NCBI RefSeq assembly: GCF_035987325.1
Contig: NZ_CP108488.1
Span: 3,038,001 to 3,102,000 of the forward strand
Direction: 5' to 3'
DNA length: 64,000 nt
From: Streptomyces sp. NBC_01244
GTDB lineage: Bacteria > Actinomycetota > Actinomycetes > Streptomycetales > Streptomycetaceae
This document shows, piece by piece, positions 49,527 to 58,644 of this stretch (positions are counted from its first letter, which is position 1; each line of letters opens with the position of its first letter). Both the position numbers and the translations under genes were made by a program. The notes beneath the pieces are model-generated. The model made no database searches and was not told where the DNA came from. It was given only the letters and a program-made list of their open reading frames with translations.

Positions 49527-50849
49527 GTGTTCGTCCTGGACAAGCACGGCACACCACTCCAACCCACCAGCCCTGCAAGGGCCCGCAAACTCCTCAGCCA
49601 GGGCAGAGCCGCCGTGGCCCGGCACACCCCATTCGTGATCCGGCTCAAAGACCGCACGGTCTCCACCTCCCAAGTGGACGGTGTGGAACTCGGGATCGAC
49701 CCCGGCTCCAGGCACACCGGCATCGCCGTCTTCACCGCAAAGGACGGTGAACGTCGCGGCCTGTACGCGGTCGAACTCACTCACCGGGGCGGCGTCATCC
49801 GCGACAACCTCACCGCTCGCGCCGCCTACCGGCGCGGTAGGCGCACCCGGAACCTGCGCCACCGCGCACCCCGCTTCTCCAACCGCACCCGCCCCAAGGG
49901 CTGGCTCGCCCCATCGCTGCGCCACCGAGTGGACACCACCATGTCGTGGACCGCCCGGCTCGCACGCTGGGCTCCCATCCACGCGGTGCATGTGGAACGG
50001 GTCGCGTTCGACACCCACGCCCTGTCCAACGGCGGGCCGCTGGAGGGCGCCGAGTACCAGCACGGAACCTTGCACGGCACCGAAGCCCGCGAATACCTGC
50101 TGGCCAAATGGGGCCGGTCCTGCGCCTACTGCGGCACCACTGGAGTCCCACTCAACATCGACCACATTCATCCCCGCTCACGCGGCGGCAGTGACCGCGT
50201 CTCCAACCTGACCACCGCGTGCGTGCCCTGCAACGAGAAGAAGTCGAACCAGCCCGTCGAAGAATTCCTCAAGCAGTCGCCGCACCGGCTGACCCGCATC
50301 CTCGCCCAAGCCAAGGCACCACTCCGCGACGCAGCAGCCGTCAATGCCACCCACTGGGCCCTGTGGCGCGCCCTCGATGCCGCCTTCCCTTCGGTGCACA
50401 CCGCATCGGGTGGCCGCACGAAATGGAACCGAAAGCAGACCAATACTCCCAAGACGCACACCCTCGATGCCCTGTGCGTCGGCGAACTCAATGCCATCAC
50501 CCGCGCTCCGGCCCGCGTCCTGGCGGTCACCGCAACCGGGCGTGGCACCTACGCCCGTACCCGCACCGACAAGTACGGCTTCCCCCGTCTGCGCCTGCCC
50601 AGACAGAAGCGGTTCTTCGGCTACCAGACCGGTGACCTCGCCCGCGCCGTCGTCCCCACCGGCAAGAAGGCCGGCACGCACACCGGCCGGATCGCCGTCC
50701 GCACCACTGGCCGTTTCAACATCAAAACGCCACTCGGCCTCGTCCAGGGCATCGGACACCAATACTTCCGCCTCATCCAACGAGCCGACGGCTACGCCTA
50801 CTCCACCCGACTCGAAGCAGAGAGCGGCCACGAAAGAAGATCACGATGA
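49527..50849 (+). CDS. iscB: IscB RNA-guided nuclease (RuvC-HNH, Cas9 ancestor family)
   Basis: This 440-residue nuclease has all IscB parts. They are an N-terminal PLMP domain ([19 protein letters not shown]), RuvC-I ([13 protein letters not shown], Asp near residue 57), an Arg-rich bridge helix ([13 protein letters not shown]) and RuvC-II ([11 protein letters not shown]). An HNH domain (about 198-245; [30 protein letters not shown]) and RuvC-III ([11 protein letters not shown], near 310) follow. All catalytic residues appear intact. GTG 49527 is chosen because the frame upstream (to 49293) translates RNA hairpins. No TnpA is adjacent. Its stop overlaps the next gene's ATG. Confidence 0.88.
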   Translation: MFVLDKHGTPLQPTSPARARKLLSQGRAAVARHTPFVIRLKDRTVSTSQVDGVELGIDPGSRHTGIAVFTAKDGERRGLYAVELTHRGGVIRDNLTARAAYRRGRRTRNLRHRAPRFSNRTRPKGWLAPSLRHRVDTTMSWTARLARWAPIHAVHVERVAFDTHALSNGGPLEGAEYQHGTLHGTEAREYLLAKWGRSCAYCGTTGVPLNIDHIHPRSRGGSDRVSNLTTACVPCNEKKSNQPVEEFLKQSPHRLTRILAQAKAPLRDAAAVNATHWALWRALDAAFPSVHTASGGRTKWNRKQTNTPKTHTLDALCVGELNAITRAPARVLAVTATGRGTYARTRTDKYGFPRLRLPRQKRFFGYQTGDLARAVVPTGKKAGTHTGRIAVRTTGRFNIKTPLGLVQGIGHQYFRLIQRADGYAYSTRLEAESGHERRSR

Positions 50850-51979
50850 CTGCTGTCTGTTCCATCGAGACCACGGCGACGACCCCGTTCACCATCGCCG
50901 CGGACGGGTCCTACGCCGCACGGCTCGCCGGGGACGGCGAAGCACGCTATCCGGAGCGCTGGACGCTGACCGGTCCCGAGCCGTACGCGGTGCCCCTGCC
51001 GCTCGCGCAGCCCGAGGAGGCCGACAGCGAGGTGCTGCCGCTGGCCGACGGGCGGGTGCTGATCCACCGGCGGGTGGCGGAGCGGCACGGCTTCGCGCTG
51101 CTGTACCCGACGGGCGGCGGCGAGGCGGGCGCCGGGCCCCGGACCGGGGAGCTGCAGCTCGGCTCGATCCCGGCGGCCGACGGCGTACGGGTCACCCTGC
51201 TGCCCCCGTCCCCCGACGGGCACGGGGCCTTCGCCCTGGCCGTGGGGGCCGCCTCGACCACGGTGTGGCAGGTGGCCGGGGTCCCCTTCGGGCCGGAGCG
51301 GGTCGCCCGGATCCCGGGGCGGTGTTCGGGCGGGGTCTGGCTGGACCGGACCGGCCGGCTGCTGGCGCTGGACCGCGAACTGGACGGCCCGGGCGGGCCG
51401 GTGACCAAGGCGGTGGCCGTGGACCTGCGGCGGGGCGGGGAGATCTCGCCGCTGCTCCAGATCGCGGAGGCCAGCGACGACCGCCTGCTGCTGGCCGATC
51501 CCGACAGCGGGCTGCTGCTGATCCGCTCGGACGCGCCGGGCGAACCCCGGCTCGGCTGGGGGGTCCTGGGCAGCGCCCGCCCGGTGCGCTTCCCGGAGTG
51601 CCTGCGGGCCGTCGGGGCCTCGGCGACGCCCTTCGCGGTGCAGCCGGGTCAGGTGCTGATGCCGGAGAGCTGCGGGGTCGCCCTGCGGGTGGACGAGGCC
51701 GGCGACGGCTACGGCGGCTCCGTGGCCGGGCTGGCCCTGTGGCGCCCCACCGACCGGCACGTGTTCCGGCTGGGCGCCCCGGCCGGCTGGCTCGGCGGAA
51801 CGGGCCGCTGGACCCCGGAGGGCCGCCTGCACCTCCCGTACGCCACCCCCGAAGTCCCGTGCGGACTCCTGGGCATGACCCTCCCGGTCTCCCCGCCCCC
51901 ACCCGTCCGCCTGGACCCCATCCCCCTCCCGCCGGCGCCGGCCCGCCCGGTCCCCTTGCAGCAGGCACCGCTGGGCTGA
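50846..51979 (+). CDS. Conserved hypothetical protein, beta-propeller-like
   Basis: This 377-residue soluble protein is rich in short hydrophobic strands with Gly/Asp turns ([34 protein letters not shown]), suggesting a beta-propeller or similar all-beta fold. It has no signal peptide and a Pro-rich tail. ATG 50846 coincides with the IscB stop, so the transposon end is right at the gene; the original promoter may have been moved about 1.8 kb away. Function unknown. Confidence 0.65.
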   Translation: MTAVCSIETTATTPFTIAADGSYAARLAGDGEARYPERWTLTGPEPYAVPLPLAQPEEADSEVLPLADGRVLIHRRVAERHGFALLYPTGGGEAGAGPRTGELQLGSIPAADGVRVTLLPPSPDGHGAFALAVGAASTTVWQVAGVPFGPERVARIPGRCSGGVWLDRTGRLLALDRELDGPGGPVTKAVAVDLRRGGEISPLLQIAEASDDRLLLADPDSGLLLIRSDAPGEPRLGWGVLGSARPVRFPECLRAVGASATPFAVQPGQVLMPESCGVALRVDEAGDGYGGSVAGLALWRPTDRHVFRLGAPAGWLGGTGRWTPEGRLHLPYATPEVPCGLLGMTLPVSPPPPVRLDPIPLPPAPARPVPLQQAPLG

Positions 51980-52056
51980 GGCCGGCCGGGCCGGCGGCCG
52001 CGCGACCATCCGTCCTCGCCGCTGCGGCGGAGGTGTCCGGCCGACGCCGGAACGGA

Positions 52057-52091
52057 CGCCGGGCCCGGGGTGAGGAACCCCGGGCCCGGCG
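52057..52091. terminator. Perfect 15-bp hairpin between convergent genes
   Basis: CGCCGGGCCCGGGGT and its exact complement with a 5-base loop lie between the plus-strand gene ending at 51979 and the minus-strand SDR gene ending at 52136. Confidence 0.85.
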
Positions 52092-52135
52092 TGTGAATCC
52101 GTACTCCCGGCTGCCGCTGGGGGCTGCCGCCCCCG

Positions 52136-53080
52136 TCAGCCGTCGTGCTTGAGGCCGAGGACTTCCGCTGCCGCGAAGGTCTCGTTCGCCGGGCGGGAGT
52201 CGTAGTGCGGGGTGAGGAGCCCGTCGAGCTCCTCGTAGGAGAAGGACTCCTTGGTGGTGTCGAACTTCGCCGCGACCTTGGGGCGTTCCATGACGACCAC
52301 GATGCCGCCGTGGACCACGAACAGCTGCCCGTTGGCCTTCGCCGAGGCCGGGGAGGCCAGGTAGCCGACCAGCGGGGAGACGTGCTCGGGGGCGAGGGCG
52401 TCGAGCTTGCCCTCCTCCGGGACCTGGAAGCCCGCGAAGACGTCCTCCGTCATACGGGTACGGGCGCGCGGGCAGATGGCGTTGGCCGTCACCCCGTACT
52501 TGGCGAGGGCCAGGGCGGTGGAGGTGGTCAGGCCCACGATGCCGCCCTTGGCCGCCGCGTAGTTGGGCTGGCCGGCCGAGCCTCCGAGGAAGGCCTCGGA
52601 GGAGGTGTTGATGATCCGGCCGTAGACCGGTCCGCCGGCCGCCTTGGAGCGTTCGCGCCAGTGGACGGAGGCGAAGTGGGTCGTGTTGAAGTGGCCCTTG
52701 AGGTGGACCCGGATGACCGAGTCCCACTCCGGCTCCGACATCGAGAAGACCATCCGGTCGCGCAGGATGCCCGCGTTGTTGACCAGGATGTCGAGCTTGC
52801 CGAAGCTGTTCACCGCCAGCTCGACCAGCTCGCGCGCCTGCTCGAAGTCGGCCACGTCACCCAGGTGCGCCACCGCCTGTCCGCCCGCGGACCGGATCTC
52901 CGCCGCGACCTCCTCCGCCGGAGCGGCCGAGGCCTCGCCGGAGCCGTCGCGGCCGGGCTGCCCGAAGTCGTTGACGACCACGCTCGCGCCGAGCCGGGCG
53001 AGTTCGATCGCCTCGGACCGGCCCAGGCCGCGGCCCGCCCCGGTGACGATGGCGACGAGTCCCTCAAGTGGCAGTGACAT
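52136..53080 (-). CDS. Short-chain dehydrogenase of the hydroxyacyl-CoA/steroid type
   Basis: This 314-residue SDR is in the size class of peroxisomal MFE-2-like and steroid-catabolic dehydrogenases. The cofactor motif is TGAGRGLGRSEAIELARLGA, NNAG is present, and the active site is Ser (NTSSEAF), Tyr and Lys (YAAAKGG). An insertion (GQPGRDGSGEASAAPAEEVA) after the second strand and a C-terminal extension (ESFSYEELDGLLTPHYDSRP) are characteristic of this group. It probably oxidises a 3-hydroxyacyl-CoA made by the MaoC hydratase upstream. Third gene of the operon headed at 55117, 24 bases after the ADH stop. Confidence 0.85.
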   Translation of the reverse strand: MSLPLEGLVAIVTGAGRGLGRSEAIELARLGASVVVNDFGQPGRDGSGEASAAPAEEVAAEIRSAGGQAVAHLGDVADFEQARELVELAVNSFGKLDILVNNAGILRDRMVFSMSEPEWDSVIRVHLKGHFNTTHFASVHWRERSKAAGGPVYGRIINTSSEAFLGGSAGQPNYAAAKGGIVGLTTSTALALAKYGVTANAICPRARTRMTEDVFAGFQVPEEGKLDALAPEHVSPLVGYLASPASAKANGQLFVVHGGIVVVMERPKVAAKFDTTKESFSYEELDGLLTPHYDSRPANETFAAAEVLGLKHDG

Positions 53081-53104
53081 CCGTACGGTTCCTCTCGAAA
53101 CGGG

Positions 53105-54181
53105 TCAGAGTTCGATGCAGGTGCGCAGGGCGACGCCCGTACGCATCTGGTCGAGCGCGTCGTTGATCTCGGCGAGCTGCACGCGGTGCGTGATCAGGCC
53201 CGCCAGGTCCACCCGGCCGGCCCGCCACAGCGCGATGGTGCGCTCGTAGGAGCGGAGCACGTCGCCGCCGCCGTACATCGACGGCAGGATCTTCTTCTCG
53301 TCGAAGAAGAGGGAGAACATGTTGATCGAGTAGTTGTCGTCGAGCGCGCCGGCGCCGACCACGACGACGGAGCCGCCGCGGCGGGTCATGTCGTAGGCGG
53401 TCTTCGTGGTCGCGGACTTGCCGACGACCTCGAAGACGTAGTCGAAGCCCTCGCCCGCGGTGATCCGGTTCTTGGCGTCGGCGAACTCCTCCGGGGAGAC
53501 GGCCTCGGTGGCGCCGAAGCGCAGCGCGGCCTCGCGCCGGGAGGCGACCGGGTCGACGGCGATGATCTGGGCCGCGCCCTGCACCTTGGCGCCCTGGATG
53601 ACGGAGATGCCGACGCCGCCGCAGCCGATGACGGCGACCGAGGAACCGGCCTCCACCTTGGCGGTGTTGATGGCCGCGCCGAGTCCGGTGGTGACCCCGC
53701 AGCCGATCAGGGCGGCGATGTCGAAGGGCACGTCGTCGGGGATCGGTACGGCGCAGCCCGCCGGGACCACCATCTCCTCGGCGAAGGTGCCGGTGCCGGC
53801 GAAGCCGAAGATGCTGCTGTCGCCGCGCTGGAAGTTGGGGGTGGCCACGTTCCCGAAGGCCTCCAGGCACAGGTGGCCCTGGCCGCGCTTGCAGGAGGGA
53901 CAGTGCCCGCAGGGCGGGAGCCAGCAGACCAGGACCCGGTCGCCGATCTTGTGGCTGGTGACCCCGTCACCGACGTCGGTGATCACGCCGGAGCCCTCGT
54001 GGCCCGGGATGAAGGGGGCGGGCTGCGGGAGGACGCCGCTCATCGCGGAGAGGTCGGAGTGGCACAGGCCGGTGGCCTTGATGCGGATCTTGACCTTGCC
54101 GGGGCCGAAGCCCACGGCCTGCATGTCCTCGACGACTTCGAGCTTGTCCTGGCCTATCTCGCTCTGCAGTGCTGCGCGCAC
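53105..54181 (-). CDS. Zinc-dependent medium-chain alcohol dehydrogenase
   Basis: This 358-residue class III-like alcohol dehydrogenase has catalytic zinc ligands Cys (TGLCHSDLS) and His/Glu (PGHEGSGVI), structural zinc loop CGHCPSCKRGQGHLC with four Cys, and NAD motif VIGCGGVGISVIQGAKV followed by the Asp of AVDPVASR, indicating NAD. Homologues occur with steroid and lipid catabolic genes. It sits between the hydratase and the SDR in an apparent operon and may oxidise a side-chain alcohol. Confidence 0.88.
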   Translation of the reverse strand: MRAALQSEIGQDKLEVVEDMQAVGFGPGKVKIRIKATGLCHSDLSAMSGVLPQPAPFIPGHEGSGVITDVGDGVTSHKIGDRVLVCWLPPCGHCPSCKRGQGHLCLEAFGNVATPNFQRGDSSIFGFAGTGTFAEEMVVPAGCAVPIPDDVPFDIAALIGCGVTTGLGAAINTAKVEAGSSVAVIGCGGVGISVIQGAKVQGAAQIIAVDPVASRREAALRFGATEAVSPEEFADAKNRITAGEGFDYVFEVVGKSATTKTAYDMTRRGGSVVVVGAGALDDNYSINMFSLFFDEKKILPSMYGGGDVLRSYERTIALWRAGRVDLAGLITHRVQLAEINDALDQMRTGVALRTCIEL

Positions 54182-54244
54182 GGTGCGGCTCCTTCTGGGT
54201 GTCTGCGGCTGCGGGGTTTCGCGTGCTTCGGCTGCCGGATCCGC

Positions 54245-55117
54245 TCAGCCGTGTTCGACGACGGCGTCGGCGAGGACCGGGGCGTCGTCCCGGTCGGCGG
54301 CGCTCACCGTGACGAGGACCCGGCCGGGCTCCTGCCACATCCGGATCCGCAGGGTCTCGCCGGGGAAGACGATCCCGGCGAAGCGGGTGCGGTAGGCGCG
54401 GACGCGGGACACGTCGCCGTCCAGAACGGTGTCGACCACGGCCTTCAGGGTCATTCCGTACGAGCACAGGCCGTGCAGGATCGGCTGGTCGAAGCCGGCC
54501 ATCTTGGCGAACTCGGGGTCCGCGTGGAGCGGGTTCCAGTCTCCGGAGAGGCGGTACAGCAGGGCCTGCTCCTCGCGGATCTTGCGCTCCTCGATCCGGT
54601 CCGGCGCCCGCTCGGGCTGCTCGGCCTTGACGGAGGGGCCGCGGTCGCCGCCGAAGCCGCCCTCGCCGCGTACGAAGATCGACGCGTCGGAGGTCCACAG
54701 CGGCCCGTCGGCGTCCGCGACCTCGGTGCGCAGGACGATCACGGCCGCCTTGACCTTGTCGTAGACCGCGGCGACCGTGGCGGTGGAGGCGGCCTCCCCC
54801 TTGACCGGGATGGGCCGGTGCAGCTCGATGGACTGGCTGCCGTGCAGCACGTTGGCGAGGTTGACCTCGATGCCGGGGGCGGCGAGGCCGCCCATCATGG
54901 CCATGCCGGCGCCGGCGACGGTCGCGAAGCTGGGGAGCACGTGGAGCTTGGACTCCAGGGTGTAGCGCAGTTCGTCGGGGTCGGTGGCGGCCCCGGGGTT
55001 GTTCGGGGAGGTCCCCGCGCCGAGTCCGAGGTGGTAGAGCTGGATGTCCTTGTGGTCCCAGGCGATGTTCCCCTTGCGGGGTTCGGCGGCGAGGGCCTTG
55101 GCGGCATCGATCGGCAT
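54245..55117 (-). CDS. MaoC/hotdog enoyl-CoA hydratase (ChsH3/Rv3538-like)
   Basis: This 290-residue double-hotdog (R)-specific hydratase has its catalytic motif in the second half: YRLSGDWNPLHADPEFAKMAGFDQPILHG (hydratase-2 motif with the Asp/His pair). The N-terminus MPIDAAKALAA, then DIQLYHLGLGAG, strongly recalls the mycobacterial cholesterol side-chain hydratase Rv3538. ATG 55117 is used; the longer frame adds no homologous sequence. It is the first gene of the operon and lies 145 bases downstream of a KstR-type site. Confidence 0.88.
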   Translation of the reverse strand: MPIDAAKALAAEPRKGNIAWDHKDIQLYHLGLGAGTSPNNPGAATDPDELRYTLESKLHVLPSFATVAGAGMAMMGGLAAPGIEVNLANVLHGSQSIELHRPIPVKGEAASTATVAAVYDKVKAAVIVLRTEVADADGPLWTSDASIFVRGEGGFGGDRGPSVKAEQPERAPDRIEERKIREEQALLYRLSGDWNPLHADPEFAKMAGFDQPILHGLCSYGMTLKAVVDTVLDGDVSRVRAYRTRFAGIVFPGETLRIRMWQEPGRVLVTVSAADRDDAPVLADAVVEHG

Positions 55118-55262
55118 GGGCGTGCTGCTCCCTGTGTTGGAAACACCGTCTTTGAGGCACCTGCTGTGAAGCACCGCCTGGGGAAGCGCGGCGCCTTGGA
55201 AGACCTCGGCGCGGCCGTCCGCACCGTCGGCCGCACCGAGGTCGTATGCGGGACCCGGCACT

Positions 55263-55278
55263 CTAGAACGCGTTCTAG
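55263..55278. promoter_or_regulatory. KstR-consensus operator upstream of the MaoC operon
   Basis: The perfect 16-base palindrome CTAGAACGCGTTCTAG contains TAGAACGCGTTCTA, an exact fit to the KstR motif TNNAACNNGTTNNA known from mycobacterial and rhodococcal steroid catabolism. It lies about 145 bases before the hydratase start. Confidence 0.75.
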
Positions 55279-55404
55279 GTTGCCCGGTGAAGGAATGTAT
55301 AACGCACGCCCCAGCAGTTGGGAAGACTCCTGACTCTCTGTCAGACCCACTTCCCCCGCGGGGCGTTACGCCGGTACGGGACACTTCGCCCCTACCCTGG
55401 CCGG

Positions 55405-55782
55405 GTGGATGAGATGCCCGTTCCCCTGCGCCCCGCCCGGTCCCTGCGGGTACTCCTGGACCCGCCGAACCGGGCCCTGGCGGTCCTCCTCGGCCTCCAG
55501 CCCGACATCGAGGTGGTGGCTTCGCCGCTGGCCCGCCCGGCGGTGGCGCTGACGGAGTCGGTGGAGCGCGTCCCGGTGCTCCTGGCGGAGGATCCGGAAT
55601 GCCGGATCCTGGTGATGACGGGCTCCGCCCACCCGGGCCTGCCGGAGGCCGCACTCGCCGCCGGCGCGGCGGGCCTGGTCCTGCGGGACGGCCCGGTCGA
55701 GGACCTCGCGGACCGCATCCGCCGCGCCTCCCGCGGGGAGTCGGTGGTCGACCCGGCGCTGGAAGCCCCGCAGGCCTCGTAG
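55405..55782 (+). CDS. Stand-alone degenerate response-regulator receiver-like protein
   Basis: This 125-residue product resembles a NarL-type receiver domain: SLRVLLDPPNRALAVLLGLQPDIEVVA at the start and GLPEAALAAGAAGLVLRDGPVEDLADRIRRASRGESVVDP at the end. The strand carrying the phospho-acceptor Asp is replaced by VPVLLAEDPECRILVMTGSA, and there is no DNA-binding domain. It is either a truncated gene or a pseudo-receiver. GTG 55405 or ATG 55414 are possible starts; a 9-base direct repeat (CCTCGTAGGCC) follows its stop. Confidence 0.5.
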   Translation: MDEMPVPLRPARSLRVLLDPPNRALAVLLGLQPDIEVVASPLARPAVALTESVERVPVLLAEDPECRILVMTGSAHPGLPEAALAAGAAGLVLRDGPVEDLADRIRRASRGESVVDPALEAPQAS

Positions 55783-55822
55783 GCCCGCCCTCCCCGGAGG
55801 CCTCGTAGGCCCTGCCGGACAT

Positions 55823-55868
55823 GCGTCCGCCCCGCGGATCCTCACGGAGGACCGGCGGGGCGGATGCG
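55823..55868. terminator. Long hairpin between the receiver-like and P450 genes
   Basis: GCGTCCGCCCCGC pairs with GCGGGGCGGATGC and an inner GATCCTC/GAGGACC continues the stem, between convergent genes. Just after it, a GACGTCCGA 9-mer is repeated about three times (55893-55921). Confidence 0.8.
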
Positions 55869-55934
55869 CGCACGAAGGACGTACGAGGCGCCCGAGACGT
55901 CCGAGACGTCCGAGACGTCCGACGACCGGACGGT

Positions 55935-57242
55935 TCAGCCGGGGGCGGGCGCCGTCCAGTCGTCGACCGTCCGCGAGGGGTCCAGGGCGACCGGCAGCTT
56001 CTCCAGCCCGCGGAAGGCCGGGAAGGGCCCCTTGAGCCAGTCCTCGTGGCCCACCTCCGGGGTGGCCAGGACCATGTCGGGGAACCGGTCGAGCAGGGCC
56101 GTCAGCGCGGTCTCCAGCTCCATGCGGGCGAGCGGGGCGCCGAGGCAGTAGTGCGGTCCGTGACCGAAGCCGAGGTGGGTGCTCTGCAGCCCCTTGCGCG
56201 TCACGTCCAGCGTGTCCGGATCCGCGAACTTCTCCGGGTCGCGGTTCGCGGAGGAGATCGCGATCTGGACGAGGGAGCCCCGGGGGATGGCGACTCCCCC
56301 GATCTCCAGGTCCTCCAGGGCGTAGCGGAACGTGGAGGTCTCCACGGAACACTCGAACCGGACCAGCTCCTCGATCGCCTGGGGCAGGAGCGCGCGGTCC
56401 TCCCGGACCAGCGCCAGTTGGTCGGGGTGGGAGAGCAGGGAGAAGACCGCGTTGCCGATCTGGTAGGTGGTGGTCTTGTGGCCGGCGAAGAGCAGGACCC
56501 ACATCATCGAGACGAGTTCGTCGTCGGTCAGGGCCCCGTCCTCGTGCTGCGTCTGGATCAGCACGGTGAGGAAGTCATCCGCCGGTTCCGCGCGCTTGCG
56601 GGCGACCAGGCCGAGGAAGTGGTTCCGCAGCCAGTCCTCGGCCTCGGCCAGGTCGGCGGCCATGTCCTTGCTGAACCGGGAGCGGGTCACCTGCCCGAAC
56701 CACTTCAGGACGTCCGTGCGCTCGTCCCCGACGATGCCGAGCAGTTCACAGATGACCATGACGGGAAGCGGCAGCGCGAAGGAGGCCATCAGGTCGACGG
56801 GGGTGTCCGTCGGGCACTTGGCCAGCAGTTCGCCGGCGAGCTGCTCGATGCGCGGGCGCAGGAGCTTGACGTGGCGCGGGGTGAAGGCCTCGTGGGCGAT
56901 GTGCCGCAACCGGGTGTGCCGAGGGGGGTCGGCGAAGATCAGGTTGTCGTCGAGGGCGTCGCAGGTGTCCCCGAAGACCGCGTGGTAGATGTCGATGCCC
57001 TCGTGCATGTCCTTGCCGATGCGCGGATCGGACAGCGCGAGCCGGGCGTCCTCGTACCGGGTGATGAGATACGTGTCCACCCCGTGGCGCGTGGTCAGCT
57101 TGCAGACGGGGGCCTGCTCCCGGAGCGACCGGTAGACCGGGTAGGGGCACGTACGGTACTCCGGCGTGCCCATGGACACGGCCGCCAGGGCCTCGCCGAC
57201 GGGGAGGCCGTCACTCACTGCCACTGCGGGTTCGGTCGTCAC
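55935..57242 (-). CDS. Cytochrome P450 (CYP107-like)
   Basis: This 435-residue soluble P450 has the haem-binding loop FGHGPHYCLGAP with Cys366, the ExxR of the K-helix in EELVRF, and the I-helix FAGHKTTTY. In the I-helix a Lys occupies the place of the usual acidic residue before the catalytic Thr, which could change oxygen activation. The overall length and PRHTRLRHIAHEAFTPRHV C-helix region match CYP107-type enzymes, which hydroxylate macrolides, steroids and fatty acids. GTG 57242 is used. No ferredoxin gene is adjacent. It lies within the KstR-flanked region but has no such motif that I could see. Confidence 0.88.
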   Translation of the reverse strand: MTTEPAVAVSDGLPVGEALAAVSMGTPEYRTCPYPVYRSLREQAPVCKLTTRHGVDTYLITRYEDARLALSDPRIGKDMHEGIDIYHAVFGDTCDALDDNLIFADPPRHTRLRHIAHEAFTPRHVKLLRPRIEQLAGELLAKCPTDTPVDLMASFALPLPVMVICELLGIVGDERTDVLKWFGQVTRSRFSKDMAADLAEAEDWLRNHFLGLVARKRAEPADDFLTVLIQTQHEDGALTDDELVSMMWVLLFAGHKTTTYQIGNAVFSLLSHPDQLALVREDRALLPQAIEELVRFECSVETSTFRYALEDLEIGGVAIPRGSLVQIAISSANRDPEKFADPDTLDVTRKGLQSTHLGFGHGPHYCLGAPLARMELETALTALLDRFPDMVLATPEVGHEDWLKGPFPAFRGLEKLPVALDPSRTVDDWTAPAPG

Positions 57243-57415
57243 GGGCTCAGACCTCTCGTGGGGCTCGACTGTCCAGCCACCTCACTCCCGCGGCCCGCGG
57301 CCCGACTAACCTCCATTACCCCGTTCGGGCCCGAAACTACGCCCGCCTGAGCGGATCGCCCGGGTCCCCGACCCGTCCCGCGCACACCGGCGCGGCCCCG
57401 CCATAAGGTCCCCCC

Positions 57416-58477
57416 ATGCCGGACACCTCAGACCTTGCAGACCTCGCAAACCTCGCAGACCTTGCGGACCTCACCCCGCCGGACGACGGCAGCCGCGACA
57501 GGATCGACGTCCACCACCACTTCTGCGCCCCGGAGTGGCTGGAGTGGGCCGAGGGCCGGGGCCTGGTGAACCGGAAGGCCCTGCCGCCGTGGGCGCGCTG
57601 GGATGCCGCGGCGGCCCTGGATCTGATGGACCGGGCGGGGATCGCCACCGCCGTCCTCAAGCCGATGCTCCCCGCGCGCTACACGACGTCCGCGCAACTG
57701 CGCGAGGCCACCGCCGTCACCCTGCGGGCGGCGGCGGAGGTGACGGCCGCCCATCCGGGCCGCTTCGCGTTCCACGCCCCGCTCTTCCTCGACGACCCGG
57801 AGGTCGCGCGCTGGGCCCTGCGGTACGGGCTCGACGAGCTGGGCGCGGTAGGGGTGAACGTCACCGCGAACTACGGGGGCGTCTACCTGGGCGACCCCTC
57901 CTACGACCCGCTCTTCGCCGAACTCGACGAACGCTCCGCCGTCGTGGACACGCACCCGCACAACCTGCCGCTCCCCGGCGGGGCGCCGGCCGGGGGCCCC
58001 GGGGCGGTGGCCGTGCCGGGGATCCCGAACTTCCTGTGCGACTTCCTGCTGGACACCACGCGGGCCGCACTGAACATGATCCACAAGGGCACCCTGGACC
58101 GGTTCCCGAACCTGTCGGTGATCCTGCCGCACGCGGGCGGCTTCCTCCCGCACATCGCCACCCGCGTACAGGCCTTCGCGGGCGCGCTCACGCCGCCCGT
58201 CGACCCGGCGATGGTCCGGGACCACCTGCTCCGCTTCTACTACGACACCGCCGGGCCCATGTCCCCTGCGGGCACCCTGCTGGCGATGGCGAGCCCCGAC
58301 CGCATCCTCTTCGGCAGCGACTGGCCCGCTTGCCCTGCGGAGATGGTCACGGACATCGCTCTCCCGGCGCTGGCGGGTGACCCCGCGCTGACGCCGGCGC
58401 ACCAGCGGGGGATCAACCGGGACAACGCGGTGCGCTTGATGCCGAGCTTGGCTCCGCTGAGCGCTGCGCGCGTCTGA
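57416..58477 (+). CDS. Amidohydrolase 2 (ACMSD-like) family metal-dependent hydrolase
   Basis: This 353-residue TIM-barrel enzyme has the metal motif DVHHHF near residue 31, a further His in VDTHPHNLP, LPHAGGFLPH in the middle, and FGSDWP with the catalytic Asp near the C-terminus. The family includes decarboxylases and hydrolases of aromatic and heterocyclic acids. The N-terminus begins with a repetitive LADLANLADLADL stretch encoded by a 9-base DNA repeat (57430-57472), so the true start could lie after it. The substrate is unknown. Confidence 0.85.
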   Translation: MPDTSDLADLANLADLADLTPPDDGSRDRIDVHHHFCAPEWLEWAEGRGLVNRKALPPWARWDAAAALDLMDRAGIATAVLKPMLPARYTTSAQLREATAVTLRAAAEVTAAHPGRFAFHAPLFLDDPEVARWALRYGLDELGAVGVNVTANYGGVYLGDPSYDPLFAELDERSAVVDTHPHNLPLPGGAPAGGPGAVAVPGIPNFLCDFLLDTTRAALNMIHKGTLDRFPNLSVILPHAGGFLPHIATRVQAFAGALTPPVDPAMVRDHLLRFYYDTAGPMSPAGTLLAMASPDRILFGSDWPACPAEMVTDIALPALAGDPALTPAHQRGINRDNAVRLMPSLAPLSAARV

Positions 58478-58644
58478 GCGGCGCCGCCCCTCGCCCTGGC
58501 CCGCTGCGCGGGGCGAAGTCCCCTACCCACCCTTCCACCGTTCCCAGGGCCCGGCCCTGACCCGGTCCTCAAACGCCGGACGGGCTGAAAGCGGGGTACC
58601 GGGCTGCGCCCGGACCCCCTGGGGCCCCGCCCCAGACCCCGGTC

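Noticed and set aside
53186..55333. 715-residue plus-strand frame antisense to the MaoC/ADH operon
   Set aside because: It lacks any domain, and the opposite strand holds two clear enzymes with full motifs.
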